A DNA stretch of 64,000 nt from UBA6544 sp049601975 (GCA_049601975.1 JBMYRC010000004.1:17474-81473); one strand, 5' to 3'; positions 44,896-53,948 are shown, numbered from the stretch's first letter. Numbers and translations are program-made. The notes: generated by a model not told the origin, from the letters alone.

Positions 44896-46818
44896 TCAGT
44901 CCTTATAGACCTCGTCGACGGGCTTCTTGATCTTGCGACCTTCGCCGACCCGCTGTGTGAACCCGCTGCGGTCGAAATATTCCAACACTTGGATGGCGAC
45001 ATTGCGGCCGATTTCCGTCGCGTCCCGGAAATCGGCAACCGAGAAGATGCCGTCATCGGATTTGGCGGCGAGGCGTTCCGTCAAGCGGCCCATATCCCGC
45101 ATCGTTGCGGGCGGATAAAATCGGTTCTTCGCCACGGCGTGGACGATCCCAAGGCGCGCCGCGCGAAACAGAAAGCGCTCGATGACTTGCGGGGGCTGGT
45201 TTAAATTTTCGGCGATCTCCCGCACCCGTGGCGGTCGCAATCCGCCTTCTTCCATCATCGGGCGGACTTTCTCCCAAAGCGAGGTTTCCGCGTCGGACAT
45301 CGCGGCCCGGTGGGTCGGTAAGCGCAAAGTAGCGCCGTCGCGGGCGATTTTATTCGCGGTAATGAGACCCAGAAGAACGGCGGCGAAGAGGTCACCGGCA
45401 ACCCGAACAGGCATCCGGCGGCGAAGTTGATCTTCGGTGGGGCCGGGATCGCCCGGATGGGATTTATGCCACTCGCCAAGCGCGCTCAAGGCGTCCTCGG
45501 AGAGCGATGCCCAGCGCGCCTCCGAGACGCCGATGGGTGCTTCCGCTCGCCCGACCCGCGTCATCGGCGTATTGCGCCACAGTTCCGTCGCCTCATCTGG
45601 TGAGAGGTTCCGCGAGCGGGCGAAAGGCTCTAGCTCCACGCCCGCCGCAGCTTGGTCCAATAGAGCTAACAAGGCGCTCGCTGGATCGCTTATCTCAAGC
45701 GCCTTGATCGTTTTGATCCGCTCTGGGCGGGCTCTGCCGCGCGCCGGTGAGAACGGGTCGATTACCGTACCGCCCGCGACAGTGCGGCGCGCCGATTGGT
45801 CACGCAGGATCAAGCGATCCCCCCAGAGCGCGCCGATCGGCTCGTCGAGGACCAATTGCACCAAGCCGCTTTCGCCGGGCGCGATTTCCTTGCCTTCCAA
45901 GATCGCAACGCGAGCGGTCACGTCAGCGGCAGCGAGATGCAGGTGAATTGGTGTCCAATGTTTGAGCGACCGTTGCTCTCCTCGCAAGACACGGATGCGA
46001 GCGTCCAAACGGCGAGTCGGCGCGTGCGTTTCGGGGGCGGAAATCCAATCGCCACGATGAACATTGGCCCGGCTCAATCCCTGCGCCGCGATATTCAGCG
46101 CGCAGCGCTCTCCCGCGCCGCCGGACTCGGCCTCGTTATTTTGAGCGTGAATGCCGCGCAGCCGAACCTCGCGGCCGAGCGGCGTTAGCATTAGGCGGTC
46201 GCCGATTTTGGCACTGCCGGAGAAGACCGTTCCGGTTACGATCAAGCCCGCGCCCGACAAGGTGAAGCAACGGTCGACGGCGAGGCGGAAATTGCCGCTG
46301 CCCCGCCGGTCCGGAACTTCGGCGGCCATGGTGGCCAAGTGATTGCGCAGTGCCGGGATGCCCTCTCCGGTAATGCCGGAGACCGGGAAGATTTTGGCCC
46401 CTTCCAGCGTCGTGCCGTCAACCAGGATCTGGATCAGTTCCCTCGCTTCCTCGACGCGTTCCGGATCGACCCGGTCGATCTTGGTCAGCGCAATGCAGCC
46501 TTTGTCGACACCGAGGAGATCGAGAATGGCCAGATGCTCTTCGGTTTGCGGCATCGGGCCGTCATCTGCGGCAACGATCAGCATCGCGTAGTCGACGCCG
46601 CTGACACCGGCCAGCATATTGCGCACGAACCGCTCGTGGCCGGGGACGTCGATGAACCCGCTGACCGCGCCATCGCCGAGGTCCGCATAGGCGAAACCAA
46701 GATCGATGGACATGCCGCGCGCGCGCTCTTCCGGCAGCCGGTCTGTCTCCACCCCTGTCAGCGCTTTTACCAGCACCGTCTTGCCGTGATCGATATGTCC
46801 GGCGGTCGCTATGATCAT
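44896..46818 (-). CDS. selB: Selenocysteine-specific elongation factor SelB
   Basis: A 640-residue translation factor that brings Sec-tRNA to UGA codons with a SECIS element. The N-terminal GTPase has TAGHIDHGKTVLVKALTG, DVPGHERFVRNM and the TKID specificity motif. EF-Tu-like barrel domains follow. The C-terminal third holds the winged-helix repeats that bind SECIS RNA (LRPPRVREIAENLNQPPQV, DATEIGRNVAIQVLEYFDRS). It overlaps selA by ATGA. Confidence 0.96.
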   Translation of the reverse strand: MIIATAGHIDHGKTVLVKALTGVETDRLPEERARGMSIDLGFAYADLGDGAVSGFIDVPGHERFVRNMLAGVSGVDYAMLIVAADDGPMPQTEEHLAILDLLGVDKGCIALTKIDRVDPERVEEARELIQILVDGTTLEGAKIFPVSGITGEGIPALRNHLATMAAEVPDRRGSGNFRLAVDRCFTLSGAGLIVTGTVFSGSAKIGDRLMLTPLGREVRLRGIHAQNNEAESGGAGERCALNIAAQGLSRANVHRGDWISAPETHAPTRRLDARIRVLRGEQRSLKHWTPIHLHLAAADVTARVAILEGKEIAPGESGLVQLVLDEPIGALWGDRLILRDQSARRTVAGGTVIDPFSPARGRARPERIKTIKALEISDPASALLALLDQAAAGVELEPFARSRNLSPDEATELWRNTPMTRVGRAEAPIGVSEARWASLSEDALSALGEWHKSHPGDPGPTEDQLRRRMPVRVAGDLFAAVLLGLITANKIARDGATLRLPTHRAAMSDAETSLWEKVRPMMEEGGLRPPRVREIAENLNQPPQVIERFLFRAARLGIVHAVAKNRFYPPATMRDMGRLTERLAAKSDDGIFSVADFRDATEIGRNVAIQVLEYFDRSGFTQRVGEGRKIKKPVDEVYKD

Positions 46819-48236
46819 GGCGACGGTCGCGACAGTTCGGAGATTTGCCGGAGGAATTCGTCTTCATCTTCCAAGCATCGAAGATCAAGCAACATGCGGT
46901 CGTCTTCGATACGACCGATGATCGGCACCGGAAGGCCTCGCATGTCGGAGGCAAGCCGTTTCAAGGCACCGCCGATACCACGCTTTCGATCGAGTATGGG
47001 AGAGAGTGCGAGGGAGGCGCTCGGCAGCGCTTCGACCGGTAGGGCACCACTGCCGATCTGGCTCATGCAATCGGTGACATCGACAGAGACCCTCCCTTGG
47101 AGAGCATTGCGTAACGCTGGCGCCACCCGCTCCGCCTGCGCGCGAATATCATCTTGCTTGCGCGACAGAAGGCGAATGGACGGAACTTCCTCGGCCAGCT
47201 TATCCGGGTTCTCATAGAAACCGAGCACCGCGTCGAGTGCGGCCAATGTCATCTTGTCGCAACGGATGGCGCGTTTCAGCGGGTTCTTCTTAAGCCGCTT
47301 GATCAGTTCTGCCTTGCCGACGATTAGGCCCGCTTGCGGTCCGCCCAGCAATTTATCGCCGCTGAAGGTGATGAGATCGACGCCATCGGCGAGGGTTTCC
47401 ATCGGTGTGCGCTCATGGGGCAGGCCGAATTGCGCCATATCGGTAAGTGCGCCGCTGCCGAGGTCGACCGCCATCGGCAGATCGTGCTCATGGGCGAGCT
47501 TGGCGAGATCGCGCTCGGATACATCCGCGGTGAAGCCTTGTATCTCGTAATTGCTGGTGTGGACCTTCATCAGCAATCCGGTGCGGGCCCCAATGGCTTC
47601 CGCGTAATCCTTCAAATGGGTTCGATTGGTCGTGCCGACCTCGACAAGTTTTGAGCCGGAGCGGGACATGATGTCGGGAATGCGGAACGCACCACCGATT
47701 TCCACCAATTCGCCACGCGAGACCGGAACTTCCTTGCGGTTGGCCAGCGAGTTGAGCAGCAGCATCACAGCGGCGGCGTTGTTGTTCACGATGGTCGCCG
47801 CTTCCGCACCGGTCAGCCGACAGAGCCGTTCCTCGACAATGGCGTCGCGGTCGCCGCGCCGTCCGGTCTTAAGGTCGAATTCCAAATTTGAGGCGCCGCG
47901 CGCGGTCAGCGCGATGGCATCGAGCGCCGCTTGCGGGAGCGGCGCGCGGCCGAGATTGGTGTGCAGCACCGTGCCGGTCAGGTTGAAGACGGGGCGTAAT
48001 CCGGATGCCGCCCGTTCCCTGAGCGCGCTTTCGATTGCCGCGCTAAGGGTCTCCTCATCGGTTCGCGCGTTGCAATCATTGCGCAATTTCTCTCGGCACG
48101 CGGCCAAAACCGTGCGCGCGACATCGGTTGTGGCATTACGACCGTGACGTTCGATTAGCGGGGCCACGTCGGGCCATCGAAGAATAGCGTCGATCGATGG
48201 TAGGCGCGCCGGTGCGTTATCGCTGTTTGTGCTCAT
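46815..48236 (-). CDS. selA: L-seryl-tRNA(Sec) selenium transferase
   Basis: A 473-residue PLP enzyme converting seryl-tRNA(Sec) to selenocysteyl-tRNA. It has LRPVFNLTGTVLHTNLGRAP, the PLP lysine in TFSGDKLLGGPQAGLIVG and the C-terminal small domain. With selB it forms a two-gene operon. selD and selC were not found in this window. The presence of selAB means an in-frame TGA in this genome could encode selenocysteine, which was considered for each broken gene. Confidence 0.96.
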   Translation of the reverse strand: MSTNSDNAPARLPSIDAILRWPDVAPLIERHGRNATTDVARTVLAACREKLRNDCNARTDEETLSAAIESALRERAASGLRPVFNLTGTVLHTNLGRAPLPQAALDAIALTARGASNLEFDLKTGRRGDRDAIVEERLCRLTGAEAATIVNNNAAAVMLLLNSLANRKEVPVSRGELVEIGGAFRIPDIMSRSGSKLVEVGTTNRTHLKDYAEAIGARTGLLMKVHTSNYEIQGFTADVSERDLAKLAHEHDLPMAVDLGSGALTDMAQFGLPHERTPMETLADGVDLITFSGDKLLGGPQAGLIVGKAELIKRLKKNPLKRAIRCDKMTLAALDAVLGFYENPDKLAEEVPSIRLLSRKQDDIRAQAERVAPALRNALQGRVSVDVTDCMSQIGSGALPVEALPSASLALSPILDRKRGIGGALKRLASDMRGLPVPIIGRIEDDRMLLDLRCLEDEDEFLRQISELSRPSP

Positions 48237-48445
48237 GAAATACGTTCCCGAGGATTGTCTACAAGCTAGGACTCGGTCTTGTGGGCGTCAACGGTATAAC
48301 AATTTCCGCTGGAGAGGTTGCATCGTTTGGACGCATCGATTGATGAAACTTGGAGCAGCCTGTGCTTGCGTCTTAATCAAGCTCCTGTATGCACATAAAA
48401 TCAGCATTAAATAACTGTTTAAAATCAATGGATTATGATTTTGTA

Positions 48446-48458
48446 AGGAGTGACTCCT
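48446..48458. repeat. 13-bp palindrome beside the sigma-54 promoter
   Basis: AGGAGTGACTCCT, perfect 6-bp arms around a central G, ends two bases before the -24 element. It could be a regulator site, but it does not match the NtrC consensus. Confidence 0.4.
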
Positions 48459-48460
48459 CT

Positions 48461-48475
48461 TGGCACGTGGTTTGC
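48461..48475 (+). promoter_or_regulatory. Sigma-54 promoter of the TorF-type gene
   Basis: TGGCACGTGGTTTGC keeps the invariant GG and GC dinucleotides at 10-bp spacing, and TGGCACG-N4-TTGC matches the RpoN consensus. It lies 49 bp upstream of the ATG at 48524. Confidence 0.8.
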
Positions 48476-48523
48476 GGAACGATCCGTTTAGAAAAACAAA
48501 CGAAACGCCTACAGGAGTGCACT

Positions 48524-49294
48524 ATGTTCAAATTCAGGTCCCCATTTCTCACGGTGGGTGCGATTGTGCTTGGGGCCACGTTGGCCATCGGGCCAGTCGC
48601 GGCCGAAGAGAAAGATATCTTTGATAGTATACCGGGAAGTTTCTCGGCCGATGTGGCGATTACCAACGATTATGTCTATCGCGGCACATCGCAATCGGAC
48701 GAGCATCCCGCATTGCAAGGTGGCATCTATTGGTCGAACGGCTTTAAAGCCGGTGATCAGGACGTTGCTTTGGATCTCGGCGTTTGGGGATCAAATGTGG
48801 ATTTCAACGACGGCGACCGTGCGTCGGTGGAACTCGATTATACCATTGGCTTGAGCACTGAAATTAGCGGCGTCGGTATCGGCATTGGCTATATATTCTA
48901 TAGCTATCCTGGTGCCGGCAGTGCGCTGAACTACAATTTCCAGGAATTTAACGTCGGCGTCAGTAAGGACTTCGAAGTCGCCTCCGCGAGTGCGACCTTC
49001 AATTATTCCGACGACTTCTTTGGCGGTGTGGGCGAGGCCTATTATTGGGACTTTGGTGTCGAAGTGCCGCTGCCGCAAAAGTTCACGATTGCGGGACATG
49101 TCGGTCTTCAGAACTTCGATGATGGGGCGCAGGACGATTATGTCGACTGGTCAATCGGGATTTCCCGTCCGATCAAGGGCATAGATGTCAGCCTGACCTA
49201 TTACGACACGGACATCGATGCGGGCGGGTTCTGCGGCGCCAGCACGGACAATTGCAGCGAACGCTTTGTCGTTGCTGTCTCAAAGTCGTTTTAA
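48524..49294 (+). CDS. TorF-family putative porin (TIGR02001-type)
   Basis: A 256-residue outer-membrane protein. It has a signal peptide (TVGAIVLGATLAIGPVAA, cut near AAEE) and then the family opening ADVAITNDYVYRGTSQSDEH. Alternating strand sequence ends in VVAVSKSF with a C-terminal Phe. The start at 48524 follows ACAGGAG. The sigma-54 promoter suggests nitrogen or related control; in other Alphaproteobacteria these genes can lie by amtB-glnK, which is not seen here. The 48237-48445 region upstream holds no other recognised feature. Confidence 0.88.
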   Translation: MFKFRSPFLTVGAIVLGATLAIGPVAAEEKDIFDSIPGSFSADVAITNDYVYRGTSQSDEHPALQGGIYWSNGFKAGDQDVALDLGVWGSNVDFNDGDRASVELDYTIGLSTEISGVGIGIGYIFYSYPGAGSALNYNFQEFNVGVSKDFEVASASATFNYSDDFFGGVGEAYYWDFGVEVPLPQKFTIAGHVGLQNFDDGAQDDYVDWSIGISRPIKGIDVSLTYYDTDIDAGGFCGASTDNCSERFVVAVSKSF

Positions 49295-49311
49295 GTACAG
49301 ATTGAATATTG

Positions 49312-49403
49312 GGATCCCCGGGCGAAGACCCGGGGTCCAGCGCATCCGGAATTCCCTACCCGCTGGTTCCCGGATAACGCTGCCGCGTTTCCGGGAACCC
49401 CTA
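49312..49403. repeat. Composite palindromic repeat, copy 2
   Basis: CCCCGGG (49316-49322) and CCCGGGG (49329-49335) form the first hairpin. CTACCCGCTGG follows, then GGTTCCCGGA (49365-49374) and TCCGGGAACC (49390-49399), perfect 10-bp arms around 15 nt. The order matches copy 1 at 44795-44880. It also lies where a terminator for the porin gene would be. Confidence 0.65.
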
Positions 49404-49427
49404 GTGATGCATTTAAATGAACGACTC

Positions 49428-49691
49428 CTACCGGCGTCGGGCCTGCACCAGGAGCGCGATGATCGTCTCTTCTCCGAGTAACTTGCAGGCTTCCAGGCGA
49501 TGGAGCCCTTCGATCAAGACGAAACGCTCGCCGTCCTTGCGGACCTGAATCGGTGTGATTTGACCTTCTTCGATCATGCTTTCGGCAATTTCCTCGGTCT
49601 TTGCAGGGTCGAGGGTTTTGCGCCGCGCGGTGGGAATATAGATATCCGCGACCTGCAGCGTGTGGTTCTGCATTAGCTTATTGTCGCTCAT
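49428..49691 (-). CDS. Small ParB N-terminal-like domain protein
   Basis: An 87-residue protein with the ParB/Srx-type nuclease fold core: LQVADIYIPTARRKTLDPAK, IAESMIEEGQITPIQVRKDG and LIEGLHRLEACKLLGEE. The GxHR motif used for nucleotide binding in ParB/sulfiredoxin folds is present as GLHR. No DNA-binding helix-turn-helix follows. GAGAGGATC precedes the ATG. It is the last gene after the fumarase subunits, 25 bp downstream; its role there is unclear. Confidence 0.82.
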   Translation of the reverse strand: MSDNKLMQNHTLQVADIYIPTARRKTLDPAKTEEIAESMIEEGQITPIQVRKDGERFVLIEGLHRLEACKLLGEETIIALLVQARRR

Positions 49692-49716
49692 ATCGATCCT
49701 CTCGAAATGTCGGTGA

Positions 49717-50406
49717 TTATACGACCTCGTCGTCGCGCGAAGTGGTCTCTCCATAGCGTTTCAGCGCCGGTGGTTTCAGCCCTCTATAGGTCTCTTCCAC
49801 CCGCTCGTTGACGATGCGGTTTTGTTGCTCGAACAGGCTGTTGCCTTGTAGATCGCTTTCGACCAGGAACGGGCCGAAATTCTCGACCGTCAGCACCCAC
49901 ATGGCTTGCGCGATGCCGAGTTCCTCCAGCCAATGCACGTCCACATGCTTGATGCCTCGGCCCAGCAGAGCGCCGGTGCCGTATCCGACGGTGGTCAGAT
50001 AGATCGCGTCGTTCGGCACGAAGTGGGTCTTGTAATCCTCTTCCGACATGCCGCCTTTGCCGATGATCATTTTGCAATTCGACATCTCGAACCATTCGGT
50101 CAGATACTTCGAAAACCGGAAACTAGCGGTCGCCGTGACCGCGCCCATCTCGTAGCTGCCGTCCTCGTGGACCGTGGCGGCGGGCGAGCAGTGAAAATTC
50201 ACGTTGGAGATCGATTGCAACGCCACCGGCGGGGTGTCCCGCTCGACCAATAGTTTGTTGTAGAGGCCTTCGCGGCCAGTATAGAGAACGCCGTCCAGAT
50301 AGACGACAGTGCCGACCTCGAGGTCCCGCAGATCCTCGACCTGGACCGGCGTCTTCAGCCGGACCTTTTTCAGACCGCCGCTTGTGCCGTTTCCGTCGTC
50401 GACCAT
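49717..50406 (-). CDS. Class I fumarate hydratase-type, beta subunit
   Basis: A 229-residue C-terminal (beta) half of two-subunit class I fumarases and tartrate dehydratases. It has LRDLEVGTVVYLDGVLYTGR, the swivelling-domain core NVNFHCSPA, KMIIGKGGM and GTGALLGRGIKHVD. The start at 50406 follows AAGGGATACG and overlaps the alpha gene by 37 bp. The substrate may be fumarate/malate or a related hydroxy-dicarboxylate; the location next to succinate dehydrogenase genes favours fumarate. Confidence 0.88.
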   Translation of the reverse strand: MVDDGNGTSGGLKKVRLKTPVQVEDLRDLEVGTVVYLDGVLYTGREGLYNKLLVERDTPPVALQSISNVNFHCSPAATVHEDGSYEMGAVTATASFRFSKYLTEWFEMSNCKMIIGKGGMSEEDYKTHFVPNDAIYLTTVGYGTGALLGRGIKHVDVHWLEELGIAQAMWVLTVENFGPFLVESDLQGNSLFEQQNRIVNERVEETYRGLKPPALKRYGETTSRDDEVV

Positions 50407-51332
50407 TCGACCGTATCCCTTCGCATATAGGGGGTGAACCATTCGGGATCGGTGCGATATTCGACCGTCCCGTTCGAGTGAAGCCGCGCCGCCGCGCGGC
50501 GCGAGGAGAGGCAGAAGCTGTGCACGCTCATCGGCATGCCGCCGGTGTGCGTATAGCCAACCTCGATATGGCAATCGATGACCATGGATTTGCCGACAAA
50601 GCCCATCGGCCCCATGCCGATATTGTTACCCATTTCCTTGAGCTCCAATTCAAGCGCGGCGATCTTCGGATCCGGGTTGCGGTCGCCGACGGTGCGCAGA
50701 CATGCCGCCTGTTTGCCGAGCGTCACCGAGATGTCCTTACTGCCGCCGAGCCCGATGCCGACGATGGCGGGCTGACAGGCCAGGCCACGCCGTCCAAATT
50801 CGTACATCACATCCAGGAAAAACCGCTTGATGCCGTCGATGCCGTCGCCGGGGAAGAGCATCCGATAATCGGTGCCGAATAGGCCGCCCTTGTGAACGGT
50901 CGTCACATCGATCCAGTCCGCGTCGGGTTCGAAGGAATATTCGATCTCCGGCGCGTTGATGCCGACATTGTTGTTGTTGTCCTGACGAGAGAGCGGATGC
51001 ACCCGGTTGGGGCGCAGTGGAATGGAATGCGTGGCGTCCGCCGTGGCCCGGCGCAACGCACGCTCCAATGCAATGGGACCGCCATCGATCCGCGCTTCGT
51101 TGCCCATCTTCACGTAATAGCGCGGCACCCCGGTATCGGCGCACATGGCGCGGCGGTCGTCTTCGGCGGCCTCCCAATTGTCCAACATCGACATTAGGAC
51201 GAAGCGGGAAAGCTCTTCTTCTTCCTCCTCCAGCATGCCGCGCAGGCCTTGGCGGTAATCCTCCGGAATGTCGATGGCGGCGCTCGACATAATCTCCATG
51301 CCCGCACCGTAGATATCCTGTTCCTTGATCAT
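50370..51332 (-). CDS. Class I fumarate hydratase-type, alpha subunit
   Basis: A 320-residue iron-sulfur subunit. MCADTGVPRYYVKMG contains the first cluster Cys, VGIGLGGSKDISVTLGKQAA holds the conserved GGSKD loop, and the remaining Cys ligands are in QPAIVG-adjacent sequence and YTHTGGMPMSVHSFCLS. It pairs with the beta subunit encoded downstream. TtdA-like tartrate dehydratase is the main alternative. Confidence 0.87.
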   Translation of the reverse strand: MIKEQDIYGAGMEIMSSAAIDIPEDYRQGLRGMLEEEEEELSRFVLMSMLDNWEAAEDDRRAMCADTGVPRYYVKMGNEARIDGGPIALERALRRATADATHSIPLRPNRVHPLSRQDNNNNVGINAPEIEYSFEPDADWIDVTTVHKGGLFGTDYRMLFPGDGIDGIKRFFLDVMYEFGRRGLACQPAIVGIGLGGSKDISVTLGKQAACLRTVGDRNPDPKIAALELELKEMGNNIGMGPMGFVGKSMVIDCHIEVGYTHTGGMPMSVHSFCLSSRRAAARLHSNGTVEYRTDPEWFTPYMRRDTVEWSTTETAQAAV

Positions 51333-51401
51333 GGTCGTTGGTCCTCATACCGCTGCCGGAAGACTATATCCGGAAGGCCTCATTCATAAACACCTCGTTC
51401 T

Positions 51402-51459
51402 GAGCCTGTCGAAGGGCGAGTTTGCAATATCGAGCGAAGCCTCATACTTCGACAAGCTC
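51402..51459. repeat. Inverted repeat of the GAGCCTGTCGAAG type
   Basis: GAGCCTGTCGAAG (51402-51414) and CTTCGACAAGCTC (51447-51459) are 13-bp arms with one mismatch, between the flavoprotein gene and the fumarase alpha gene. This motif recurs widely in alphaproteobacterial intergenic DNA. Confidence 0.6.
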
Positions 51460-51493
51460 AGCATGAGGCTAGGAAGAAGATTTCCAGTAAGCG

Positions 51494-53230
51494 CTATTCC
51501 GCCGCAGCCTCCTCGATAAGCGTCTCCCCGGGCTTCACCCGGGTGAACTGTACGGCTTGTTCTTCCGTCTCAATCATGTCGCCGTTCAACCGTACCACTG
51601 TATTGCGGGAATTCTCTAAGTCGCGCGTCTCCGGAAAGTCGCTCCGATAATGGGCGCCGCGCGAATCTTCGCGCGCTGTGGCGGCACAGGCAATGGCTCG
51701 GCTGATCAGGATTTGGCTCTCCAGGTTCATCCAGTCATGCCAGGTCAAATTGAAGGTGCGCGGTCCGTCCGCGAGGCCCGTTGCATCCAGCTGAGCCTTC
51801 AAATCGTCGAGCCCGGCCTTGCCGCGCGCCAGCGAATCCGCGTCGCGCACGATCCCCACTTCGTCCCACATCAGCGTGTAGAGGGATTCGCGGATTTCGT
51901 TGATATCGCCTTCGGGTTTGCCGAAGGGGGCCAAGGCGCGGTCGACGGCTTCGTCGATCACCGCCTGGTCCGGGTCCGCGAAGCGACCGTCGGCGCGGAC
52001 CCAAGGGCCCATCTCGTCACCCGCGACGCCGCCAAAGACGGTCGAGTTGGCGACGCCGTTTCCACCCAGGCGGTTCGCGCCGTGGACACCGCCCGAATCC
52101 TCGCCGGCCACGAACAAGCCCGGAATGTCGGTGCTGCAATCGAGATCGAATTTCACGCCGCCCATCATGTAATGCGCTGTCGGCACCACTTCGACCAAGC
52201 CGCTGACCAAATCGAAGCCGACATCACGGCATCGGTCGACCATGCCTTTGAATTGCTTCGCCACCATCTTCGAATCGAGATGCTGCATGGTGATATAGAG
52301 GCCGCCGTTCGGACCGGTGCGGCTATCGTCCTGCATCAGGTCGTACATGGCGCGGCTGACGATGTCGCGGGTCGCCCGTTCCTCACGTTCGTCATACTCG
52401 CCCATGAAGCGTTTCTCGTGGACGTCCATCAAATAACCGCCCGCACCCCGCAGGCCTTCTTCGATGATGGTGCCGGTAATTCGCGTATCGTCGCCCGCGA
52501 TCAATCCCGTCGGATGGAATTGCACCATCTCCATATCGACGAGTGGCAAGCCGGCCCGCAGCGCCATCGCCATGCCGTCGCAGCTCTTATCGCCGGACGG
52601 CGTGTGATATTTGTACATGGTCGGCCCGCCGCCTGTCCCCAGTAATACCGACTTCGCCTTCACGAAGTGGAAGTCGCCGCTCCGCATGTCGATCATCAAC
52701 ACGCCGGAGATGCGCGACTTGTCGGCGGACGGCACCAGCGCGATGGCGCGATGTTCTTCCAATCGGTTGATACCGCTCGCCCAGACCTGTTCCGCCAGGC
52801 GATTGATAATTTCGATCCCCGTCAGACTGCCCTTGTGGACCGTGCGGTCGAAGGTTTGTCCGGCGAAAGCTTTTTGGTGAACGCTACCGTCCGGATTACG
52901 GTCGAAATAGCAGCCGAGTTCATTCTCCAACTCGTGGATGCGCTCGATGGCGACATTCACCAGTTTCCAGGCGAGCTCCTGATTATTGAGCCACTTGCCG
53001 CCTTCGATCGTGTCCATGAAATGGCGTTCGATGGAATCGTTCGGCGACAGCACGACATTATAGCCGCCTTGCACCATGCGGGTGCAGCCGCATTTGCCGA
53101 GCAGTCCCTTGACCGCCACGGTGATGTCTTGCTCGGGTGCGGCCTTATGCGCATGCAAGGCCGCGAACAATCCGGCACCACCGCTACCGAGGATAAGGAT
53201 ATCCGTTTGTGAGCGTTCGATTTCAACCAT
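51494..53230 (-). CDS. Succinate dehydrogenase/fumarate reductase flavoprotein subunit
   Basis: A 578-residue FAD protein. It has the N-terminal nucleotide motif DILILGSGGAGLFAALHAHK, an FAD-site region RTVHKGSLTGIEIINRL, the active-site area MEMVQFHPTGL, AHYMMGGVKFDLD and GLFVAGEDSGGVHGANRLGG. The RTVHKGSLTG sequence is closer to TfrA/AprA-like fumarate reductases than to classical SdhA, so the flavin linkage is uncertain. It works with the Fe-S and two anchor subunits encoded just upstream. Confidence 0.9.
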   Translation of the reverse strand: MVEIERSQTDILILGSGGAGLFAALHAHKAAPEQDITVAVKGLLGKCGCTRMVQGGYNVVLSPNDSIERHFMDTIEGGKWLNNQELAWKLVNVAIERIHELENELGCYFDRNPDGSVHQKAFAGQTFDRTVHKGSLTGIEIINRLAEQVWASGINRLEEHRAIALVPSADKSRISGVLMIDMRSGDFHFVKAKSVLLGTGGGPTMYKYHTPSGDKSCDGMAMALRAGLPLVDMEMVQFHPTGLIAGDDTRITGTIIEEGLRGAGGYLMDVHEKRFMGEYDEREERATRDIVSRAMYDLMQDDSRTGPNGGLYITMQHLDSKMVAKQFKGMVDRCRDVGFDLVSGLVEVVPTAHYMMGGVKFDLDCSTDIPGLFVAGEDSGGVHGANRLGGNGVANSTVFGGVAGDEMGPWVRADGRFADPDQAVIDEAVDRALAPFGKPEGDINEIRESLYTLMWDEVGIVRDADSLARGKAGLDDLKAQLDATGLADGPRTFNLTWHDWMNLESQILISRAIACAATAREDSRGAHYRSDFPETRDLENSRNTVVRLNGDMIETEEQAVQFTRVKPGETLIEEAAAE

Positions 53231-53244
53231 GTCCCGGCTCCCGC

Positions 53245-53592
53245 TCAGATCGCTCTTAAAAGAAACAAAAGCCCGAAGGCGACGGCGACACCAGCCGCAA
53301 GGGCGATCAGGGTCTTTTGGCTATCGCGCCAGGGCAAGAATTCGACTGCCAGCAGCCGCAAGCCGCCCGCCATATGCGCCGCCAATAGGATGACGAGGCC
53401 TGTCTCCGCCAGCTTTACCGGTAAGGTTTCGGCCCAGCTCAAGAAGCTGTCCAATTTTCCCTCGCCCTCAATCGCGAGGCCGATGACATAGAGGTGGACG
53501 GGTAAAAAACAGGCGAGGCCAATCCCCGAGACCCGATGGACAATGAACGCCCAATAGGAGGGATGGTTCCGTGTCGTGATCGGCTGGCTCAT
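53245..53592 (-). CDS. Succinate dehydrogenase membrane anchor (SdhC-like cytochrome b subunit)
   Basis: A 115-residue protein with three predicted membrane helices. HPSYWAFIVHRVSGIGLACF holds the His-Arg-x-Ser quinone/haem-site pattern, and VILLAAHMAGGLRLLAVEF contains a second candidate haem His. It starts at 53592, overlapping the preceding anchor gene by ATGA. Confidence 0.87.
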   Translation of the reverse strand: MSQPITTRNHPSYWAFIVHRVSGIGLACFLPVHLYVIGLAIEGEGKLDSFLSWAETLPVKLAETGLVILLAAHMAGGLRLLAVEFLPWRDSQKTLIALAAGVAVAFGLLFLLRAI

Positions 53593-53948
53593 ATCACGGC
53601 CTCTACCGCTCGGTATCCAAGGAGCAGGACGGCCGTCGCGAAGGCAAGCGCCAGCCCGTCGCGCAGGTCGTCTTCCACCGGCGTCATCTCGCCGATAATT
53701 GTGCGCAGGCCGATGGCCCCATGGACGGCGGCGGCGGTCACGAACAATCCGTAAATACTTCCCCAAACCAAACTGCCGCGCGTGCGCTCGAGGATTTCGG
53801 CCGCCGTTAGACCGTCTTGAATGGCATATATCATGGTGACGAGATGGATAATCACCAGCGGTGCCAGTATCATGGCCGACAGGCGCTGCAGGACGAAAAG
53901 CCAGACTTCGCGCCGCCCCTTACCGCCCGATGTCGCCGGGTTGCTCAT
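53589..53948 (-). CDS. Succinate dehydrogenase membrane anchor (SdhD-like subunit)
   Basis: A 119-residue protein with three predicted membrane helices: AMILAPLVIIHLVTMIYA, SIYGLFVTAAAVHGAIGLR and LALAFATAVLLLGYRAVEAV. His in IHLV and in VHGAIGL are candidate haem ligands. The start at 53948 overlaps the stop of the Fe-S subunit gene by ATGA. Confidence 0.87.
   Translation of the reverse strand: MSNPATSGGKGRREVWLFVLQRLSAMILAPLVIIHLVTMIYAIQDGLTAAEILERTRGSLVWGSIYGLFVTAAAVHGAIGLRTIIGEMTPVEDDLRDGLALAFATAVLLLGYRAVEAVI

Noticed and set aside
51650..52645. 331-codon plus-strand open frame opposite the flavoprotein gene
   Set aside because: It lies wholly antisense to a well-conserved gene with FAD and active-site motifs, and its own translation has no recognisable domain; GC-rich codon structure explains the open antisense frame.
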